Assembly: GCA_013288805.1 (NCBI GenBank)
Contig: JABDBE010000002.1
Coordinates: 50,082 to 114,081 of the forward strand
DNA length: 64,000 nucleotides
Direction of reading: 5' to 3'
Source: Acidobacteriota bacterium
GTDB taxonomy: Bacteria; Acidobacteriota; Terriglobia; Terriglobales; Acidobacteriaceae
A program made the translations under genes and the position numbers. A model generated the notes under the pieces. That model was not told the origin of the DNA and did no database searches. It saw only the letters and a program-made list of their open reading frames with translations. This document shows, piece after piece, positions 54,302 to 63,812 of the stretch. Positions within the stretch are counted from its first letter, which is position 1, and every line of letters begins with the position of its first letter.

Positions 54302-54322
54302 TTTATTTTGAAGGCTCTCGTA

Positions 54323-54328
54323 ATTATA
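54323..54328 (-). promoter_or_regulatory. -10 box of the Tol-Pal operon
   Basis: TATAAT on the minus strand, about 22 bases before the tolQ ATG, would give a 5' leader of roughly 15 bases. No good -35 box. It lies between tolQ and the MITE-like copy 2. Confidence 0.45.
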
Positions 54329-54400
54329 GACGAACATTCCCGGCTTCTTGGAGAGACGTACCGCATGGATTAACGGGGAGTTCACTGTAGACAAATCGAA

Positions 54401-54550
54401 CTGAGTAGTGGCTTAGATCGATAGGGAAGCGAGCCAAACGCGCGATTGTTGCGTCGCGAAGAACGCGACGCTTCGCGCGGCTCGCCCAGATCCCTCGCTG
54501 CGCAAAGAACGCTTGCTCGGGATGACAAATCAAATTGAGCTACTACTGAG
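54401..54550. repeat. MITE-like element, copy 2 (inverted relative to copy 1)
   Basis: About 150 bases with imperfect terminal inverted repeats (CTGAGTAGTGGCTTA / GAGCTACTACTGAG). Shared blocks with copy 1 include AGGGAAGCGAGCCAAACGCG, CGCGGCTCGCCCAGAT and GCGCAAAGAACGCTTG. A frame reading the repeat is not counted as a gene. The two copies lie on either side of tolQ-tolB-pal in opposite orientation. Confidence 0.7.
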
Positions 54551-54594
54551 AGCTGAGAACGGCAACTGGAAACCGTTTTTCATGCTATGCTGCA

Positions 54595-54674
54595 CGCAAC
54601 TCTCCCAAATTTGATCGCAGGACAGCGTGTGCTCGCCGAACTAAGGTCCTGCGATCAAATTTGGGAGAGTTGCG
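54595..54674. repeat. Perfect 29-bp inverted repeat at the recN 5' end
   Basis: Arms 54595-54623 and 54646-54674 are exact reverse complements around a 22-base loop. The loop and the arm-2 edge hold a GTG start and the codons for MLAELR, the expected N-terminus of RecN. Arm 2 therefore occupies the place where the next RecN codons should be. See the finding on recN. Confidence 0.9.
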
Positions 54675-54680
54675 GCTGGC

Positions 54681-56306
54681 TTGAACCTGCTGACGGGGGA
54701 GACAGGAGCCGGCAAATCCATTCTGATTGATGCGCTGGCTTTGCTTCTCGGTGAAAAAGCTTCCAGCGACGTGATTCGCGCCAACGCCGACCGGGCTGTG
54801 ATCAACGCTGTCTTCGAAGTGGATCAGCGAAGCGAAGCCAGCATAAATAGAATTCTCGAAGCCAACGGCATTGATGCCAACCAGGAAGACGAATCGATTA
54901 TTTTGCGCCGCGAGATTGCCACCGGCGGCAAGGGTCGGGTCTTCATCAATAATCAGCCAGCCACGGTGGCTGTGCTGCGCCAACTCGCGCCTCATCTTGC
55001 CACCATTCATGCGCAAAACGAATCTATCCTGTCGTTCGATGCTGCGGCGCGACTGGACTTGCTCGATGCGTTTGCCGGCACCCAACTGGATGCAGTTGGC
55101 GAGGCCTTCGCAAGCTGGAAGGCAATAGCTCGTCGTATTGAAGAACTGGAGCGCGGCGAGCAAGACCGTCTCCGCCTGCTCGACCTGTGGACTTTCCAGA
55201 AAAAAGAGATTGAAAATGCCAAGCTGCAACCCGGCGAGGACGAACGCCTGGAAACCGAGAAGCGCGTGCTGGCGAATGCCGAGAAAATCTACAGCGCAGC
55301 CATGAACGCTTTCGATTTGCTTTACGAAGGAGGTGCGTCGACTTCATCTTCGTTGCGGACTGCGCAGAAGCATATCGAAGAGCTGTCGCGCTACGAACCA
55401 AAATTTCAGGAGGCGCTGGCCGCGATCGAGACTGCGCGCATCAGCGTGGAAGATGTCGGCGCAACCCTCCGCGATTACGCTGGCGGCATTCAAGCATCGC
55501 CTGAGCATCTTGCCGAGGTGGAAGATCGTCTGGCGGCGCTCGATCGGCTGAAACGCAAGTACGGGCCTAGTCTCGATGACGTGATCCATCACGGCGAAGA
55601 AGTCAGCCGCAAGCTTTCCGAGATGGAAAACAAAGATGAGATTCTGGCCCAATTACGCAGAGAGTTGGCGCAAGCGGCCGACGAATATTTGAAGGCCGCT
55701 CGTGGCATTTCGAAGAAGCGCTACGAAGCGGCGCGCAAACTGGAGAAGCTGGTCGAGTCGGAGATCGACGATCTGGCGATGAAATCCAATTTTCATATCG
55801 AGGTCAGCGGAACGGATGAAGAAGGGAACTGGACCGCGTCCGGGTTCGATCATGTTGTGTATTTGATTTCTACGAATCCGGGTGAGCCGCTGCGACGGCT
55901 GGAGCATATTGCGTCCGGCGGAGAACTATCGCGGGTGATGCTGGCGCTGAAAGCCAGCGTGGAAGCCGGACAGGGAAAAAAGAAGACAGGTGTGCAACGC
56001 ACGCTGGTGTTTGACGAAATCGATACCGGAATCGGCGGACGCGCCGCGGAAGCCGTGGGTAAAAAGCTGAAAGCCTTATCGCGATCGAATCAAGTGCTGT
56101 GCGTGACTCACTTGCCGCAGATCGCTACCTTTGCCGACCATCATTATCTGATCGAGAAGAAAACTTCTGCTGAGCGCACGCGAACATCCGTTCGTCTTAT
56201 TACCGGCGAGGAGCGCACGGAAGAAGTTGCGCGTATGTTGAGTGGGGCGAAGCTGACGGAGACTTCACGCAAGCACGCCGAGCAGATGCTGAAGACGAAT
56301 GCGTGA
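54681..56306 (+). CDS. recN: DNA repair protein RecN, 5' end disrupted
   Basis: 541 readable residues from TTG at 54681. Walker A GETGAGKS is at residues 6-13, the coiled coil spans about 150-370, and the C-terminal part has IASGGELSRVMLALK, Walker B LVFDEIDTGIGG and VTHLPQIA. About the first 23 residues are missing in this frame. The expected MLAELR start is found at 54629 but in another frame, with an inverted repeat between. The protein may be made from an inefficient internal start, or the gene is inactive or misassembled. Confidence 0.85.
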   Translation: MNLLTGETGAGKSILIDALALLLGEKASSDVIRANADRAVINAVFEVDQRSEASINRILEANGIDANQEDESIILRREIATGGKGRVFINNQPATVAVLRQLAPHLATIHAQNESILSFDAAARLDLLDAFAGTQLDAVGEAFASWKAIARRIEELERGEQDRLRLLDLWTFQKKEIENAKLQPGEDERLETEKRVLANAEKIYSAAMNAFDLLYEGGASTSSSLRTAQKHIEELSRYEPKFQEALAAIETARISVEDVGATLRDYAGGIQASPEHLAEVEDRLAALDRLKRKYGPSLDDVIHHGEEVSRKLSEMENKDEILAQLRRELAQAADEYLKAARGISKKRYEAARKLEKLVESEIDDLAMKSNFHIEVSGTDEEGNWTASGFDHVVYLISTNPGEPLRRLEHIASGGELSRVMLALKASVEAGQGKKKTGVQRTLVFDEIDTGIGGRAAEAVGKKLKALSRSNQVLCVTHLPQIATFADHHYLIEKKTSAERTRTSVRLITGEERTEEVARMLSGAKLTETSRKHAEQMLKTNA

Positions 56307-56374
56307 GCAATGACCCGACCGTCGAAGTCACACCCTAACGCCGAAGAGCCCGAGGTTAGGATGGCCTAGTCGCC

Positions 56375-56412
56375 GGTCAATGAGTGTAATCGCGATTTTG
56401 CGTCAACCGTGG
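56375..56412 (+). repeat. Repeat A (TCAATGAGNGTAATCGCGATTT)
   Basis: About 38 bases similar to repeats B (59790) and C (60321), same orientation. Lies in the 142-base gap between recN and the kinase gene and is the left edge of the repeat-rich region. Confidence 0.6.
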
Positions 56413-56448
56413 TGCTGAGATGACTCCAACTGCCCAGCCTTCATTGAC

Positions 56449-59145
56449 TTGCCTCGCCGGTGGACCTACTATTCCGACTCAGTGGCAACGTCCTCTCAAC
56501 CCGTAGGTCAGACCATCTCCCATTACCGCATCCTCCACCAGATCGGAGGAGGCGGTATGGGTGTCGTATACGAGGCCGAAGACCTGAAACTCGGTCGCCA
56601 CGTTGCGCTGAAGTTCTTGCCCGACGACCTCGCCCATGACGTACAGGCCCTCAGCCGATTTCAGCGGGAGGCCAAGGCTGCGTCTTCCCTGAACCACCCA
56701 AGCATCTGCACGATCTACGAGATCGACGAGGCCGATGGGCGGACCTTCATCGCGATGGAACTGCTGGAGGGACAAACCCTCCGACACGTGATTTCTGGCA
56801 AGCCGATGGAGATTGAAATGGTGCTCGATCTCGGCACCCAGATTGCCGACGCACTAGACGCGGCACACTCCAAACGAATCTTGCATCGTGACATCAAGCC
56901 AGCGAACATCTTCGTCACGAATAGAGGTCAGGCGAAAATTCTCGACTTCGGCCTCGCCAAGGTTACCTTGAAACCGGAGAGCGTTGCCTTGAGCGCACCG
57001 ACCGTCGAGTCAGCGGAACATTTGACGAGTCCGGGCACAGCTGTAGGAACCATCGCTTACATGTCGCCGGAGCAGGTGCGAGGGAAGGAACTCGACGCTC
57101 GGACAGACTTGTTCTCTTTCGGCGCGGTTCTTTACGAGATGTGTACGGGCACATTGCCGTTCAGGGGCGACACGTCGGGCGCGATGTTCGATTCCATCTT
57201 GAATCGAGGACCTGTACCGGTAGTCCGAATCAACCCTGACACTCCGCCGAGACTTGAAGAGATCATCAACAAGGCGCTAGAAAAAGACCGCAACCTCCGC
57301 TATCACAATGCCGCCGATATTCGTACCGATCTGCAACGACTAAAGAGGGACACGGAGACCGGCAAGGCCGCTGCTCATGCCCCAGTTCAAGTTCAACGAA
57401 GAAAGTTGTCGATTCTTTTTGCTCTTACCGCGATCTCCGTTGCGGTGCTTTTGATTGTTGGAGCCTTTCTTTTTAGGCACAGGTGGCTGCGCCTCGAACC
57501 CAAGAAATCAATGGTTCAACGAGAATTAACAGCTAACCCCAGCGACGATTTCATCGTGTCGGCTTCCATTTCGCCTGACGGCAAGCAGCTCGCCTACTCC
57601 GAGGCAACTGGGCTTGCCGTACTGCAGATTGACACCGGAGAGAAGCGTCAGTTCCCCGGCATCAGTGCGGCATGGGTTGGGGGTTGGTATCGCGATGGAT
57701 CTCATTTGCTGTTGAGCCTGTTAAACGACGAGGTGCGAAAACTCTCCACCATCGATGGGACGATCCGCAAAGTTCTCGATACAGACGAGGGCGTACTCTC
57801 CATAATTTCCCCAGACGGTTCAAGAATTGTCTTCTTCAAAATTCAGAGCATGGACGCACTTTGGATTATGGGAGCAGGTGGTGAAGAGCCGCATCGTATC
57901 CTTTCACTGTCACCTTCTACAATTGGGTCGTTCGCCTGGTCACCAAACTCTAGACGCATTATCTTCTCGCGCGAAGAGGCAGGCGAAGGCGCTCCTACGA
58001 GATACTTGATTGAGTCTTGCGATGAAAGTGGCAGTCAGCGAGTAGTTGCGGAATCGGACAACAGGCGGATGGAGGACTTAACGTGGTTGCAGGACGGGCG
58101 CGTCCTCTTCAACTTGGCCGAGCCTCCTCCGAACGAGCGCTATCAAAACATATGGTCAATTGAGGTCGACCCAGATAGCGGCCGCCCCCATGGAGACCGC
58201 GTGCAGATTACAAGCGGGACCGGATTCTCGCAGGAAGATTTCAGCTCATCCGCCGACGGACGTCGGTTTACATTTCTTAAGAAGCGGGAGCAAGACACCG
58301 CCCAGATTGCAGACATTCTGGGTCCCAGCGGAAATCTCGGAAATGGTCGTGCTTTAGCCAAAGATAGTTGGAAAAAGTGGCCGATTGGTTGGGCAGCGGA
58401 CGGGCAGGCAGTCTTTTTCAATTCGAACCCACAAGGGAAATGGGGAGTCTTCAAACAGGATTTGCGAACTCATAATACGCAAGCCGTGCTCTCTCTACCT
58501 GAGGGCTCTGAGGGCTCCAAGGTCATTCTCAGCCCTGACCGGGAATGGCTCTTGTTCACGCAAGGCTCGAAAGATGACGCCACCAAGAATGCTCCCAACT
58601 TGATGCGTGTGCCGGTCAGCGGTGGCCCTCCAACTCTAGTCCAGGCGGGGCACTTTTCGTCTTATGATTGCGCTTCGCAAACAAACGTCTGCGTGGTGTC
58701 GGAAGTTACAGGAGGAAAGGAGGCTTACGCACTTCTGGACCTCACGAAAGGTCGAGGCTCTAATATCGCTAAGGACCAGGCGATCGCAGACATCTGGACT
58801 ATCGCCCCCGACGGGAAAACAATCGCAATCGAGCATGACCACAAGACACCAATCGAGCTTCTCCAGACAGACGGCAAAAAACTTCCTCCCATCGCAATCA
58901 AAGACATCAAGGTCTTGCAAGGCATGGTTTGGGCTCCTGACAGTCGGGCTCTCTTGGTCTCTGGTCTTCTGGGAACGGACTTTCACATCCTTCGCGTAAA
59001 CTTGGACGGGCAATTCAAGAGCCTGTGGAAGGTTCCGTTCGGTCAGGGCTGGCCGCTGATCACAAGTGTTTCGCCCGACGGCCGGTACCTCACCTACAAT
59101 CTCCGAACGTTTGAACAAAATGTCACCATGCTTGAGAATTTCTGA
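56449..59145 (+). CDS. Ser/Thr protein kinase fused to PD40 beta-propeller
   Basis: 898 residues. Kinase domain about 26-290: glycine loop [13 protein letters not shown], Lys55 in [20 protein letters not shown] and the APE-like MSPEQVRG. One membrane helix ([19 protein letters not shown], about 325-343), then an extracytoplasmic propeller of TolB/WD40-like PD40 blades ([39 protein letters not shown]). Typical acidobacterial receptor-like kinase; the ligand is unknown. TTG start at 56449; GTG at 56482 is an alternative. A PP2C phosphatase at 39818 could oppose it. Confidence 0.9.
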   Translation: MPRRWTYYSDSVATSSQPVGQTISHYRILHQIGGGGMGVVYEAEDLKLGRHVALKFLPDDLAHDVQALSRFQREAKAASSLNHPSICTIYEIDEADGRTFIAMELLEGQTLRHVISGKPMEIEMVLDLGTQIADALDAAHSKRILHRDIKPANIFVTNRGQAKILDFGLAKVTLKPESVALSAPTVESAEHLTSPGTAVGTIAYMSPEQVRGKELDARTDLFSFGAVLYEMCTGTLPFRGDTSGAMFDSILNRGPVPVVRINPDTPPRLEEIINKALEKDRNLRYHNAADIRTDLQRLKRDTETGKAAAHAPVQVQRRKLSILFALTAISVAVLLIVGAFLFRHRWLRLEPKKSMVQRELTANPSDDFIVSASISPDGKQLAYSEATGLAVLQIDTGEKRQFPGISAAWVGGWYRDGSHLLLSLLNDEVRKLSTIDGTIRKVLDTDEGVLSIISPDGSRIVFFKIQSMDALWIMGAGGEEPHRILSLSPSTIGSFAWSPNSRRIIFSREEAGEGAPTRYLIESCDESGSQRVVAESDNRRMEDLTWLQDGRVLFNLAEPPPNERYQNIWSIEVDPDSGRPHGDRVQITSGTGFSQEDFSSSADGRRFTFLKKREQDTAQIADILGPSGNLGNGRALAKDSWKKWPIGWAADGQAVFFNSNPQGKWGVFKQDLRTHNTQAVLSLPEGSEGSKVILSPDREWLLFTQGSKDDATKNAPNLMRVPVSGGPPTLVQAGHFSSYDCASQTNVCVVSEVTGGKEAYALLDLTKGRGSNIAKDQAIADIWTIAPDGKTIAIEHDHKTPIELLQTDGKKLPPIAIKDIKVLQGMVWAPDSRALLVSGLLGTDFHILRVNLDGQFKSLWKVPFGQGWPLITSVSPDGRYLTYNLRTFEQNVTMLENF

Positions 59146-59294
59146 TTGCAGCACTCTCGATAGAAGACGCTGACCCCGGCATCCCAATCCTGAAAGAAGC
59201 GAAAGCGGAATACGCAAAGCTGCAATGGCAGCCGAGTAACGATTCGAACCACTGGTCGGCAGCGGGAGAATATTCCCTAACTTCCCTAACTTCT

Positions 59295-59478
59295 GTTAAC
59301 AGGCCATTACGCTCATTGAGGCTTGGTGGACAGTGTCCCGTCAGCGAATCATGTTACGACATTGAGCGTGTGCGTGGAGCTGAGGGTGATTTTGACGTGC
59401 CGTCCCATTGCGGTGACAAAATTTCTGTGCGGCGTGGCCGTCGATTTGGGCTTCGACGGCGGCGGATAGGAGTGTCGG
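59295..59478. repeat. 184-bp direct repeat R1
   Basis: Matches 63813-64000 with about 15 substitutions and one 4-base indel. Begins GTTAACAGGCCAT and ends AGGAGTGTCGG. Its first 27 bases contain, inverted, the TCAATGAGCGTAAT core of repeats A-C. The 467-base space 59146-59611 holds this repeat plus a GCATGAT-type hairpin (about 59493-59518) and a CTCGA/TCGAG hairpin near 59552-59569. Confidence 0.85.
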
Positions 59479-59611
59479 CTCTACACGAACGGATCATGCC
59501 TGCGCGCGCGCATGATTGATTTGCGGTGTCTTCCCACTCCCGACACCCACGTCTCGAAAGGCTCGAGACGCGGGGCACCCGGCACGTAGTGGTTCGGTCT
59601 GAAATCTTGAA

Positions 59612-59764
59612 CTATGGGCTAAAGATCACCTTCAGCAGAAAAGACCAGAAACCGTAATGAGCGATGCAGTAAACGCTTAGAAGGACTGTGAGGGCATAAA
59701 AAATCAACTTTGCCCATGGTGGGAGTCTGTCTATCGCTCTTGACATCCATTCCATGAAAGACAT
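59612..59764 (-). CDS. Very small single-helix membrane protein
   Basis: 50 residues (start MSFMEWMSRAIDRL), one membrane helix (LIFYALTVLLSVYCIAHYGF) and a short tail ending KVIFSP. The amphipathic N-terminus plus helix suggests a real small membrane protein rather than chance, but the ribosome site is weak (GGAAAG close to the ATG; Met4 at 59755 has better spacing). Located just downstream of the GNAT gene on the same strand. Confidence 0.45.
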   Translation of the reverse strand: MSFMEWMSRAIDRLPPWAKLIFYALTVLLSVYCIAHYGFWSFLLKVIFSP

Positions 59765-59789
59765 CTTTCCAGAAAACAAGCCGCCCGTC

Positions 59790-59830
59790 CATCAATGAGC
59801 GATATCGCGATTTATCGTCAGTTGTCCTGG
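59790..59830 (+). repeat. Repeat B
   Basis: ATCAATGAGCGATATCGCGA and the following TTTATCGTCAGTTG match repeat C (60321) closely. It overlaps the 3' end of the GNAT gene, including its stop codon region. Confidence 0.65.
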
Positions 59831-60273
59831 GGAGGTCTTTTTGGGTCGGCTCTCATGTAGAACTTATGCTGGTCTTCGTGGGTGATCCGAAATCCGCGCT
59901 TCTCATAAAAATAGCGAGCGGGATTTATCTTTACAACCGCCAGCGTCATGGCCTTTGATTGATCAGCGGCGCGCGTCAAAAGTATATCCAAAACTTTCGT
60001 CCCGATGCCGCGCCCTTGCATCGCGGGCAGCACATAGAAAGAGCCGAGGTTGACAGTCCTGTCTTCAACTTGCTCCTGAATCCAACCCACATCCTGTCCG
60101 TCGGCGATGATGATCCTGACTTCCTCGACTTTGAAGAACCCAGTAAAGTTCCTCTCCTCGCGCGTCTGATCCCAACCGAAAAGGCGTTCGATCATTCCCC
60201 GCATGGTCTCGAAATAGAGGTTGCGGGCGAAGACGAAGTCTCCACCGCACGCTGTTCGAAGCGCAATCTTCAC
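59818..60273 (-). CDS. GNAT-family N-acetyltransferase
   Basis: 151 residues. The acetyl-CoA loop is VLPAMQGRGIGTKVLDILL; C-terminal KINPARYFYEKRGFRIT is typical of GNAT motif B. Substrate unknown. The gene is bracketed by direct repeats B and C, with B reaching into its last codons. GC and codon use look similar to neighbours. Confidence 0.88.
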   Translation of the reverse strand: MKIALRTACGGDFVFARNLYFETMRGMIERLFGWDQTREERNFTGFFKVEEVRIIIADGQDVGWIQEQVEDRTVNLGSFYVLPAMQGRGIGTKVLDILLTRAADQSKAMTLAVVKINPARYFYEKRGFRITHEDQHKFYMRADPKRPPQDN

Positions 60274-60320
60274 GTTCGCTGCCCTGTCAAATTCTGCCCC
60301 TTTTGAGCAGTGGCAGGCAA

Positions 60321-60360
60321 GGTCATTGAGCGTAATCGCGATTTATCGTCAATTGAAGAC
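60321..60360 (+). repeat. Repeat C
   Basis: GTCATTGAGCGTAATCGCGA then TTTATCGTCAATTGAAGAC. Same orientation as A and B and about 530 bases from B, with the GNAT gene between. The rest of the 302-base gap 60274-60575 has no gene. Confidence 0.65.
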
Positions 60361-60507
60361 CGGTTAGCCCAGTTTCCGGATTGCCGATGATTCTGAAAGT
60401 TTATGGCGATAAGCGTGTTTCGCAGGACAAGGGCGTTCTCATGCAGGGGTTAGCCTCTGCTGAAGATACTAGAACGTCTGCGCGTTCCAATCGCCCGCGA
60501 ATCTAGC

Positions 60508-60541
60508 GGGCAGCCATAAGCCGCGATCGGCTTGGCTGCCC
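60508..60541. repeat. GGGCAGCC palindrome
   Basis: Arms GGGCAGCCATAAGCCG and CGGCTTGGCTGCCC (one bulged base). It lies 34 bases past the stop of the SnoaL-like gene on the minus strand, so it may end that transcript; no T-run follows. Confidence 0.5.
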
Positions 60542-60575
60542 TACCGCAGTTCGTGGGAATAGCACGTGCAATGAG

Positions 60576-61163
60576 CTACTCCGCGCCGATCTGTTTCATC
60601 AGGGTGTCATTATCCCAGAAGAGGTATTCCTCGGACATTGTTCCCTGGTGATTCCAATGTCCGAGCGTCGACATCGGTAGGTGATATCGCTTGCCAGTAG
60701 GCTGAATCGTTTTGCCTCCGGGGAGAACCATGGGTTTGGAAAACGTACCATCGAGATAACCCATGATGCCAGTCCACTCGCCGTCCGCAGTGCCGAAACG
60801 CACCGGGTGCTCGACAATGCGATTATCCGGTGCGAACGTCCACATGAAATTGAGCTCCTTGATGTGCGCGGGAATTCCCTTCGTCGTATGACCATCCGGG
60901 TAATAAACTGTGATGTCTTCGGCATGGCTCTTGGGGAGGTTTTCCCAGTGCTGCCCGGTGTAGACGTGGAAATCTAAATCATCGAAGTTGGACAGATTCT
61001 TTGCCAGCACGGGAGTCATCGCCGCAGTGGGCTGGGCAAGGTCGGTGACTCTACTCACCGGCCAATTCGGTCCAGCGGCCGCGACGTGCCCACTGATCGC
61101 GAAGGCGACGGCGGCTCCGATGATTAGACTTAGGCCTGAGATAAGAAATGATTGAGTTTTCAT
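60576..61163 (-). CDS. Exported SnoaL/ester-cyclase-like protein
   Basis: 195 residues. Signal peptide (FLISGLSLIIGAAVAFAISG) then an NTF2-like fold resembling SnoaL-type ester cyclases (DITVYYPDGHTTKGIPAHI, GEWTGIMGYLDGTFSKPM, GHWNHQGTMSEEYLFWDND). GGAGA eight bases before the ATG at 61163. Substrate unknown. A second secreted NTF2-like protein lies at 63148. Confidence 0.82.
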   Translation of the reverse strand: MKTQSFLISGLSLIIGAAVAFAISGHVAAAGPNWPVSRVTDLAQPTAAMTPVLAKNLSNFDDLDFHVYTGQHWENLPKSHAEDITVYYPDGHTTKGIPAHIKELNFMWTFAPDNRIVEHPVRFGTADGEWTGIMGYLDGTFSKPMVLPGGKTIQPTGKRYHLPMSTLGHWNHQGTMSEEYLFWDNDTLMKQIGAE

Positions 61164-61846
61164 CAAGTATTCTCCGTATGTAGAGATGCTCTTCCTCGCA
61201 ACGCCTACATCTAAAGCACTCCTCGACCTCAAGCGAGACCGTGTAACTGGCCCTCTATTGGCGGTGCCGGGGCTGCCCACGCAGCACGGGTTGTAGGACT
61301 ACCATCGATCGTCTCTACTATCGATTTCGATCTGGAAAGCGACTCTTTCAGCGACTTCGGCCCGGCGAACGGCCGGACGCCAATGGGCCAGCCAGCAGTG
61401 TAGCAGTTCGATCAGGACCCAAACTACTTCTCGGAATGCCTCCGACCCTTCGAAACGGACCATGACATCAGTCAATGCCTTGGCCATCTCATGCTTCTCA
61501 TTCCGTTGAAACGACGCCCTCAGCTAACTTCACCTTCGCAAATGGCGTGATTCTCACCCTATGCCGGAAGAGGCAGAACGTGTCAGGCATGAGCGGAAAC
61601 CATCGGAGCAATTTCCGGGAGCCTGTTTGAGGATTACTCTCGGATTGCGGACCATCCACGCAGAATGGTATCTGGCACGATTCACGATACGACCACCGGA
61701 TCTGCCGCGCATAGAATCAAGAGAGGCGTGGGAATGTAGTCGGGAAGAACATTCTGCCAGTTCACATTGGCTAACCGTGGCGCTGGGGTTGAGCCGTGCC
61801 GGATTCTGACCCCTTGGCGGTCTCGGGATTGCGGAGGACTGTTGCG
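61164..61846. other. Gene-poor intergenic region
   Basis: About 680 bases. The only long frame (61299-61487, minus, 62 residues, Trp/Arg-rich) has no signature and no good ribosome site. I see no repeat of the families listed and no RNA gene. Possibly decayed sequence. Confidence 0.4.
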
Positions 61847-62681
61847 ATGCCGCTTCTTGTTACAAGCGCTTCCGGTGCAAATGGGGACGGCTTTGGCGCG
61901 CTGCTGAGCTTTGAATTGGACGGCACGCTGCGCGGAACATTTACTGATGACGATCGCATTGTCGATCCGCGGGGCCTTGCCGTCGATCCACAGGAAAACT
62001 TGCTGTTTCTAAACAGTGGGGCCGATCGGGTGCTAGCGATTTCCTCGCATGGGCGCATCGTTCGCGATACTGGGCGAATTGAAGGCCTGAATCCCGGCGG
62101 TGGCAATTTCGGCCCGGATGGCCGGTATTTCGTCGGCCTGCGCAGCGAACGCACTATCGTCGCCTTGTCGACCAGTTTCGACGCTGCCCTGGAGCATGTG
62201 TTACCGCCCAGGGTCGTACCTTTCCCCCGAGGGTTTGCTTTCGGTCAAGATGGCCGGCTGTTCCTCGCCTCAGGAATCGGGCCCACCGGCCAAGGCGATA
62301 ACACCATATTGGCCTTCACTCCAGCCACACCTATCAAGCCCTCTCGGCTGGTCGCAGATCCCGAACTGAGCCCCCCTCGATCTTGCAATCGCGCCCAACG
62401 GCAATATCGTCGTCTCTAGCGAGCGTCCATTCGGCGCGGTGGACGCGGTGACGAGCGTTCGGGAATATGATGCGATGGATGGGCACCTTGTCCGAGTTTT
62501 CTCTCCAAATGGGAAGGCCGAATTCTGCAAACCGCGCGGCCTCCGCTTTGGTCCCGGTGGACTGCTCTACTGTGTAGCCCGCGATGAGGTTGTTGGCTTC
62601 GATTTCGCGAGTGGCGAATGCCTAGGGGCTATCGCGCGATTGCCGCGGTTAAATGGACAAGCCTTAGTGTTCTTCCCGTAG
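61847..62681 (+). pseudogene. NHL/SMP-30-like beta-propeller gene with +1 frameshift
   Basis: One propeller protein of about 278 residues is split by a single extra C in the C6 run at 62371-62376. Before it: LLSFELDGTLRGTFTDDDRI, LAVDPQENLLFLNSG, FAFGQDGRLFLASG. After it, in the other frame: SPLDLAIAPNGNIVVSS, then LRFGPGGLLYCVARDEVVGF. Removing one C restores a continuous propeller. GGAGG sits nine bases before the ATG. Could be a true pseudogene, a slippage-switched gene or a sequencing error. Confidence 0.75.
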
Positions 62682-62740
62682 TGAACTGACTACTACAATC
62701 TGAGCTTGTTTGTAAGAGTTTTTGCCCCATTGTGTCTGGA

Positions 62741-62967
62741 TCACGGGCAACTCTTAGCGATGATGCCGATGTAAAAGACCGTATGTATAGCCGCGAATTG
62801 ATGGCGCGCCACATGCCGTGGTTCCCCGGAAAGGTTGAGTCCATCATGAGGACGTGGCCGACAAACTCATAGTTGGAGCCGTAATCCGTGATGTTGTTTA
62901 GGACCAGAATCGTGTAGAAAAACGCGATTGCAAAAACTAGAACCGCTTTGGGAAAGGCGAAGCGCCA
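62741..62967 (-). pseudogene. DUF2165 membrane protein remnant, frameshifted
   Basis: Reading inward from 62967: AFPKAVLVFAIAFFYTILVL, NNITDYGSNYEFVGHVLMMD, STFPGNHGMWRAIN, all typical of the N-terminal half of DUF2165 proteins. The next family segment AIHTVFYIGIIA continues only in another frame, so about one base is lost near 62800-62810. Translation then stops at 62741-62743. The C-terminal half and a proper start codon are missing. The surrounding 62682-63147 has no other gene. Confidence 0.7.
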
Positions 62968-63089
62968 TTACATGCCGCATAGGTTGCCGACACGCGGGAA
63001 TTATATCTCTCGGTGACTTACCGCGAACCTTCTTGGACTACGGCCAAATCCCGATTAACGGGCAAACCGGAAGTTAACGTGAACTGTCG

Positions 63090-63124
63090 CTATCAGGCCA
63101 TTTCGCTCATTGACTACATCGCGG
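63090..63124. repeat. Repeat D
   Basis: CTATCAGGCCATTTCGCTCA, then TTGACTACATCGCGG. It shares CAGGCCATNNCGCTCATTGA with the first part of R1 and R2, in the same orientation as R2. With R2 it brackets the DUF4440/SnoaL-like gene. Confidence 0.6.
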
Positions 63125-63147
63125 TCCTGCAGTCCACAGCAGCGGTT

Positions 63148-63654
63148 TCATTCCGAACTACCATCTGCGAAGTGTTCTTCGTCCATGATTAACTCTGACT
63201 GAATGAGCCACTTGCCGTGTTCTTTGGAGACGACGTACTGATGATGAATTTTGCGCGGCGGCATCGGCTTCCTGATCGTCGGATCGACCTGACCAACAAC
63301 TTCCTCGTATTCGTAAACCACTGCCACATCGGGCCTCACGAATCGGACGTCCACCTTATCCGAGTCCGGGGCATCCCTACCCGCTTGGTAAAAGGTGGAG
63401 TGGGCCAATTGATCGAACTTCTGCAAGAGAGCCTCCCGGCCGTGTAGGCGTTCCCCGAACGAATTCGTCCAATCCGCATCGAGCGCGTACTGCCTTGCTT
63501 TGGTGGCATTCTTGTTGTCGCCATCCGCACCTTGAATTAGCGCCCTAACCGCAGACTCGTCTTCGGACGTGCCACGACTTTGTGCCCACAGCGCCGAAAT
63601 AATGAGGAGAACGGCCCCTCCAGCCAGCCATCTGCTTCGGATTGAAGTCACCAT
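63148..63654 (-). CDS. Exported NTF2/SnoaL-like (DUF4440-type) protein
   Basis: 168 residues. Signal peptide WLAGGAVLLIISALWAQ, then an NTF2-like domain (EDESAVRALIQGADGDNKNA, DKVDVRFVRPDVAVVYEYEE, KHGKWLIQSELIMDE is approximate: KEHGKWLIQSELIMDE). AAGGAG lies upstream of the ATG at 63654; a longer frame to 63732 lacks a signal. Periplasmic; function unknown. Confidence 0.8.
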   Translation of the reverse strand: MVTSIRSRWLAGGAVLLIISALWAQSRGTSEDESAVRALIQGADGDNKNATKARQYALDADWTNSFGERLHGREALLQKFDQLAHSTFYQAGRDAPDSDKVDVRFVRPDVAVVYEYEEVVGQVDPTIRKPMPPRKIHHQYVVSKEHGKWLIQSELIMDEEHFADGSSE

Positions 63655-63812
63655 GGTTCTTCTGTCTCCTTCACCAAGTTCCGCTCGGATCAGCGGCCCT
63701 GTCACGATACACGCGCCTAACTTCCGTTTCAAACTCGGCGCAGTGCCTGAACAAGTCGCATTACGAAAAAACCCTGTGAACGTAGAGTCAAGCAGCGATT
63801 TTCTCAGGTGAC

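Noticed and set aside
54324..54533. 69-residue frame (HPEQAFFAQRGIWASRAKRR)
   Set aside because: It reads straight through the MITE-like repeat. A related reading occurs in the other copy, so it is a repeat artefact, not a protein family.
59354..59578. 74-residue minus-strand frame in R1
   Set aside because: Arg/Ser-rich reading of the repeat; the corresponding frame is not kept in R2.
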